Below are positions 5,282-7,197 of a DNA stretch of 7,197 nucleotides, in pieces. The notes under the pieces were generated by a model. It searched no databases. It saw only the letters and a program-made list of their open reading frames with translations, and had not been told where the DNA came from. The number at the start of each line of letters is the position of its first letter. Position 1 is the stretch's first letter. A program made the position numbers and the translations under genes. Source of the DNA: Phycisphaerales bacterium (GTDB lineage: Bacteria; Planctomycetota; Phycisphaerae; Phycisphaerales; SM1A02); the NCBI GenBank assembly GCA_018882625.1, contig VERO01000112.1, positions 1-7,197 on the forward strand. Direction: 5' to 3'.

Positions 5282-7101
5282 CAGGTCCATCCTGCGAGCA
5301 CGACGGCCAGGTCAAGCGCATTGACGATGCCGTCCCGGTTGAGGTCGGCGGCTCCGCTCGAGGAGCCCCAGGCGCTCAGCACCGCCGCGAGGTCGAGACC
5401 GTCGACCCGGCTGTCTCCGTTGATGTCGCCGGGCACCGGGGGCGCGGCGCAGCCGCCGAGCGCCTGGGTCAGCGCCTGAGGCGGCGGGCAGGTGCCGGGC
5501 GGATCGGGAATGCCGTCTCCCGTGCAGTCCACCAGGGGGCACGGCGTCCACACGTTCGGTGCGCCGAATGTGCTCTGGGACGAGGTGTCGTCGTACTGGC
5601 TCGATCCCGTCACGGTCCCGTCGACGTCACGGCGCAGCCGGCACACGTCGCCGCCCCCAACCGCACCGTGGTTGTAGTAGATGCTGCCCTCGCCAGCCCA
5701 GCCGAACACCACCTCTCCGGCGGCATTGCGCACACGCATGCGCCAGTCGTCGTTGCTGGTGGTGAAGGAACCGCTCACGTGATTGGGTGCGTTGCCGGTC
5801 GTGAACGCCACCGCTGCGGGGTCGCGGGAGTTGAGGTTGATCCAGCGGTCGCCTGCCCCGGGGTTCAGGGTGAGATCCGTATCGAGGCCACCCGCGGCGG
5901 TGCCACGCTCAATGATGGTCACGATCGTCCCCGCCGGAAGGTTCGCAAGCGCTGCATTCGAGGAGATCCTGATCGAGCCGCTGGTGCCGTCGGCCACCTC
6001 CTCCCATTCGACCGTCCATCCGCGGAGGTCCGTGCCGGAGCGCTGGACGGCGAGCTCCATCCAGTTGCCGCCATTGCCGAGCCGGCGGCCGAGGAACGTG
6101 TCGGACGCTGCGCCTCCGTCGGCATCGGCTGCCTCGGTGCCTCCGTTGAGCCACCCAGTCGAGGACACCGCGTTGTACTCGTTGAGCACGATCGGGATGC
6201 AGGACGCGCAGAGCCCGGCACGCACCGCGGCGCGCAGCGGCTCGAAGTCCTGGTAGGTGCGGCAGCCGGTGAAGTCGTTGTTCCAGCTGTTGGGCTGCCC
6301 GAAGGTGGAGTTGTTCGCATCCTGGTAGTTGGAGCTCGGCGAGATGGTGGAGTTCGGGTCCTCCTCCAGCTTCCCGACTTCCTTGCTGTTCATGCCTGAC
6401 CCGGCCCAGCCAGGCGCGTTCTCGCCGACAAGGCCGATGACGATCGCGCCCGTCTCATCGGTGATGCGGGCGCGCCAATTGTCGTTGCCGACATCGAGGG
6501 GGTCGTCGTAGTTGGGGGTCGTCGGGTCGAACACGTTCGCCACGCACGTGACAAGCGACGCGTCGAAGCAGTTCACGTTGATCCACCAGTCGCCCGCGCA
6601 GGGGTCGAATGACGTGTCGGTGTCCAGCCCGCCCGTGGCCGTGGAATGCTCGGCGATCGTGATGATCGTGCCGGCGCGCAGGTCAGCCCACAGGGGCGAC
6701 TGCGAGAAGGTGATCTCGCCCTGCGGCGTGTTGCCGTTGCCCCACCAGATGTTCGTGCCGTCGGAGTCGGTGGCGTTGAGCTCCGCCCACTGGATCTTCC
6801 ATCCCCTGATGTCCGCATGATCGACCGTGACCACCAGCTCGATCCAGTCGCCGCCGTTGCCGAGCACGCGTCCGAAGAAGGAGTCATCGTCGGTTGCGCA
6901 CGCGGCGCCACCGGGACCGTCGGGCGTCGGGCAGCCGGTCGTGGCGGCATCGGGGTTGTTGAGCCACTTGGTGCTGCCGACGCAGTTCCACTCGTTCAGG
7001 ATGAGGTCCGCGGCGCCAGCGGTGGCACCGAGAGCCCAGAGAGCCGCAGCGCACGCGGCATGGGTCACGATCGGACAGGTCGCGGCGACGGGTCGGTGCA
7101 T
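5281..7101 (-). CDS. Exported protein with two lamin-tail-like repeats and C-terminal dockerin-like calcium loops
   Basis: The protein has 606 residues. Residues 1-30 are a signal peptide (hydrophobic 'AACAAALWALGATAGA', likely cut after Ala30). Two related domains follow, at about 33-273 and 304-518. Each begins '(L/V)LNE(W/Y)N.V.ST.WLN', contains 'GR.LGNGG.W.EL' and 'D.RGW....E', passes through 'AGTI.TI.E..TA.GGLDTD', and ends 'STFG.PN.W'. The NE...W.EL...GW pattern resembles lamin tail (LTD) beta-sandwich domains of secreted bacterial proteins. The tail has 'DCTGDGIPD' (525-533) and two calcium-loop units, 'DINGDSRVDGLDL' (559-571) and 'DLNRDGIVNALDL' (586-598), like dockerin type I repeats. 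The ATG at 7101 was chosen over upstream ATGs at 7194 and 7149 because it gives the signal peptide directly and AGAGG lies 8 bp upstream. The function is unknown; a cell-surface or extracellular role is likely. The stop overlaps the pseudopilin start. Confidence 0.82.
   Translation of the reverse strand: MHRPVAATCPIVTHAACAAALWALGATAGAADLILNEWNCVGSTKWLNNPDAATTGCPTPDGPGGAACATDDDSFFGRVLGNGGDWIELVVTVDHADIRGWKIQWAELNATDSDGTNIWWGNGNTPQGEITFSQSPLWADLRAGTIITIAEHSTATGGLDTDTSFDPCAGDWWINVNCFDASLVTCVANVFDPTTPNYDDPLDVGNDNWRARITDETGAIVIGLVGENAPGWAGSGMNSKEVGKLEEDPNSTISPSSNYQDANNSTFGQPNSWNNDFTGCRTYQDFEPLRAAVRAGLCASCIPIVLNEYNAVSSTGWLNGGTEAADADGGAASDTFLGRRLGNGGNWMELAVQRSGTDLRGWTVEWEEVADGTSGSIRISSNAALANLPAGTIVTIIERGTAAGGLDTDLTLNPGAGDRWINLNSRDPAAVAFTTGNAPNHVSGSFTTSNDDWRMRVRNAAGEVVFGWAGEGSIYYNHGAVGGGDVCRLRRDVDGTVTGSSQYDDTSSQSTFGAPNVWTPCPLVDCTGDGIPDPPGTCPPPQALTQALGGCAAPPVPGDINGDSRVDGLDLAAVLSAWGSSSGAADLNRDGIVNALDLAVVLAGWT
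5287..5433 (-). other. Dockerin-like paired calcium-loop domain
   Basis: This covers residues 557-605 of the exported protein. Loop 1 has acidic/amide ligands Asp559, Asn561, Asp563, Asp567 and Asp570; loop 2 has Asp586, Asn588, Asp590, Asn594 and Asp597. Each loop is followed by a hydrophobic helix ending in Trp ('VLSAW', 'VLAGW'). The spacing matches EF-hand-like dockerin repeats. In planctomycetes this module is a common C-terminal tail on exported proteins; no cohesin partner is visible in the window. Confidence 0.75.
5290..5293 (-). promoter_or_regulatory. Ribosome binding site deciding the pseudopilin start
   Basis: AGGA lies 8 bp before the ATG at 5281, inside the final codons of the exported-protein gene. 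The alternative ATG at 5290 shares its A with this AGGA and so could not use it. Confidence 0.6.
5548..6192 (-). repeat. Lamin-tail-like repeat unit 2 of the exported protein (residues about 304-518)
   Basis: This is the second copy of the internal duplication, running from 'IVLNEYNAVSSTGWLNGG' to 'STFGAPNVW'. It lines up with unit 1 through the LGNGG, RGW, AGTI.TI and GGLDTD blocks. It is shorter than unit 1 and has only one cysteine (Cys487). Confidence 0.75.
6283..7005 (-). repeat. Lamin-tail-like repeat unit 1 of the exported protein (residues about 33-273)
   Basis: This is the first copy, running from 'LILNEWNCVGSTKWLNN' to 'STFGQPNSW'. Compared with unit 2 it has extra loops and six cysteines (40, 57, 68, 168, 178, 186), which could form disulfides outside the cytoplasm. 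The link between units (274-303) also has cysteines at 280, 298 and 301. Confidence 0.75.
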
Positions 7102-7109
7102 GTCTGGAA

Positions 7110-7114
7110 CCTCT
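7110..7114 (-). promoter_or_regulatory. Ribosome binding site deciding the exported-protein start
   Basis: AGAGG lies 8 bp before the ATG at 7101. The remaining upstream sequence to the window edge (to 7197) shows no convincing promoter hexamers. Confidence 0.6.
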
Positions 7115-7197
7115 GGGTTGACGCACGAGAGCTGGATCGAACGACCCATCTTCACGCCACGGCAACGTAGTGCGCACAGCCCCACACCCCTCACAAG

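Noticed and set aside
4316..5479. Plus-strand open frame (387 codons) across the pseudopilin gene
   Set aside because: It is a shadow frame: Arg/Val/Leu-rich with no motif, and the opposite strand encodes a clear prepilin-type protein.
7102..7194. Longer form of the exported protein starting at 7194 or 7149
   Set aside because: It would bury the signal peptide behind 16-31 residues without export features. The ATG at 7101 has AGAGG at 8-bp spacing.

Overview
The window is GC-rich, gene-dense bacterial DNA and most likely chromosomal. The gene content points to a planctomycete, probably of the Phycisphaerae. It combines a secreted DUF1080 (3-keto-disaccharide hydrolase-like) protein, a DUF1559-like pseudopilin with an ADGH C-terminal motif, and a large exported protein ending in a dockerin-like calcium-loop pair with the 'DINGD..VDGLDLAAVLSAWG' style typical of that group. 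This placement is inferred from family content; there is no rRNA or other marker gene here.

The layout is three transcription blocks containing seven genes. (1) On the minus strand, from 1431 down to the left edge, an ECF-type sigma factor overlaps by 4 bp a membrane anti-sigma factor that runs off the window. The anti-sigma factor joins a cytoplasmic zf-HC2 zinc finger, one membrane segment and an extracytoplasmic helical LTxxQ domain of the metal_resist/CnrX/Spy type, so anti-sigma and sensor-like modules sit in one chain. (2) On the plus strand, from 1484 to 4319, three genes are joined by two 4-bp GTGA overlaps: a secreted DUF1080 protein, an AI-2E family transporter, and a ribonuclease H family protein with an extra N-terminal region. 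(3) On the minus strand, from 7101 down to 4418, a two-repeat lamin-tail-like secreted protein with dockerin-like calcium loops overlaps a pseudopilin gene (TGATG overlap).

Blocks 1 and 2 diverge from a 52-bp gap (1432-1483), which must hold both start regions. Blocks 2 and 3 converge on a 98-bp gap (4320-4417) with no convincing terminator. Start codons were chosen from Shine-Dalgarno spacing and overlaps, and several differ from the longest possible open frame. No tRNA, rRNA, CRISPR array, insertion sequence or phage gene was seen.

Nothing here is clearly an undescribed multi-gene system. The most noteworthy items are the fused anti-sigma/LTxxQ architecture, the RNase H protein with its unassigned N-terminal region, and the coupled secreted-protein/pseudopilin pair.
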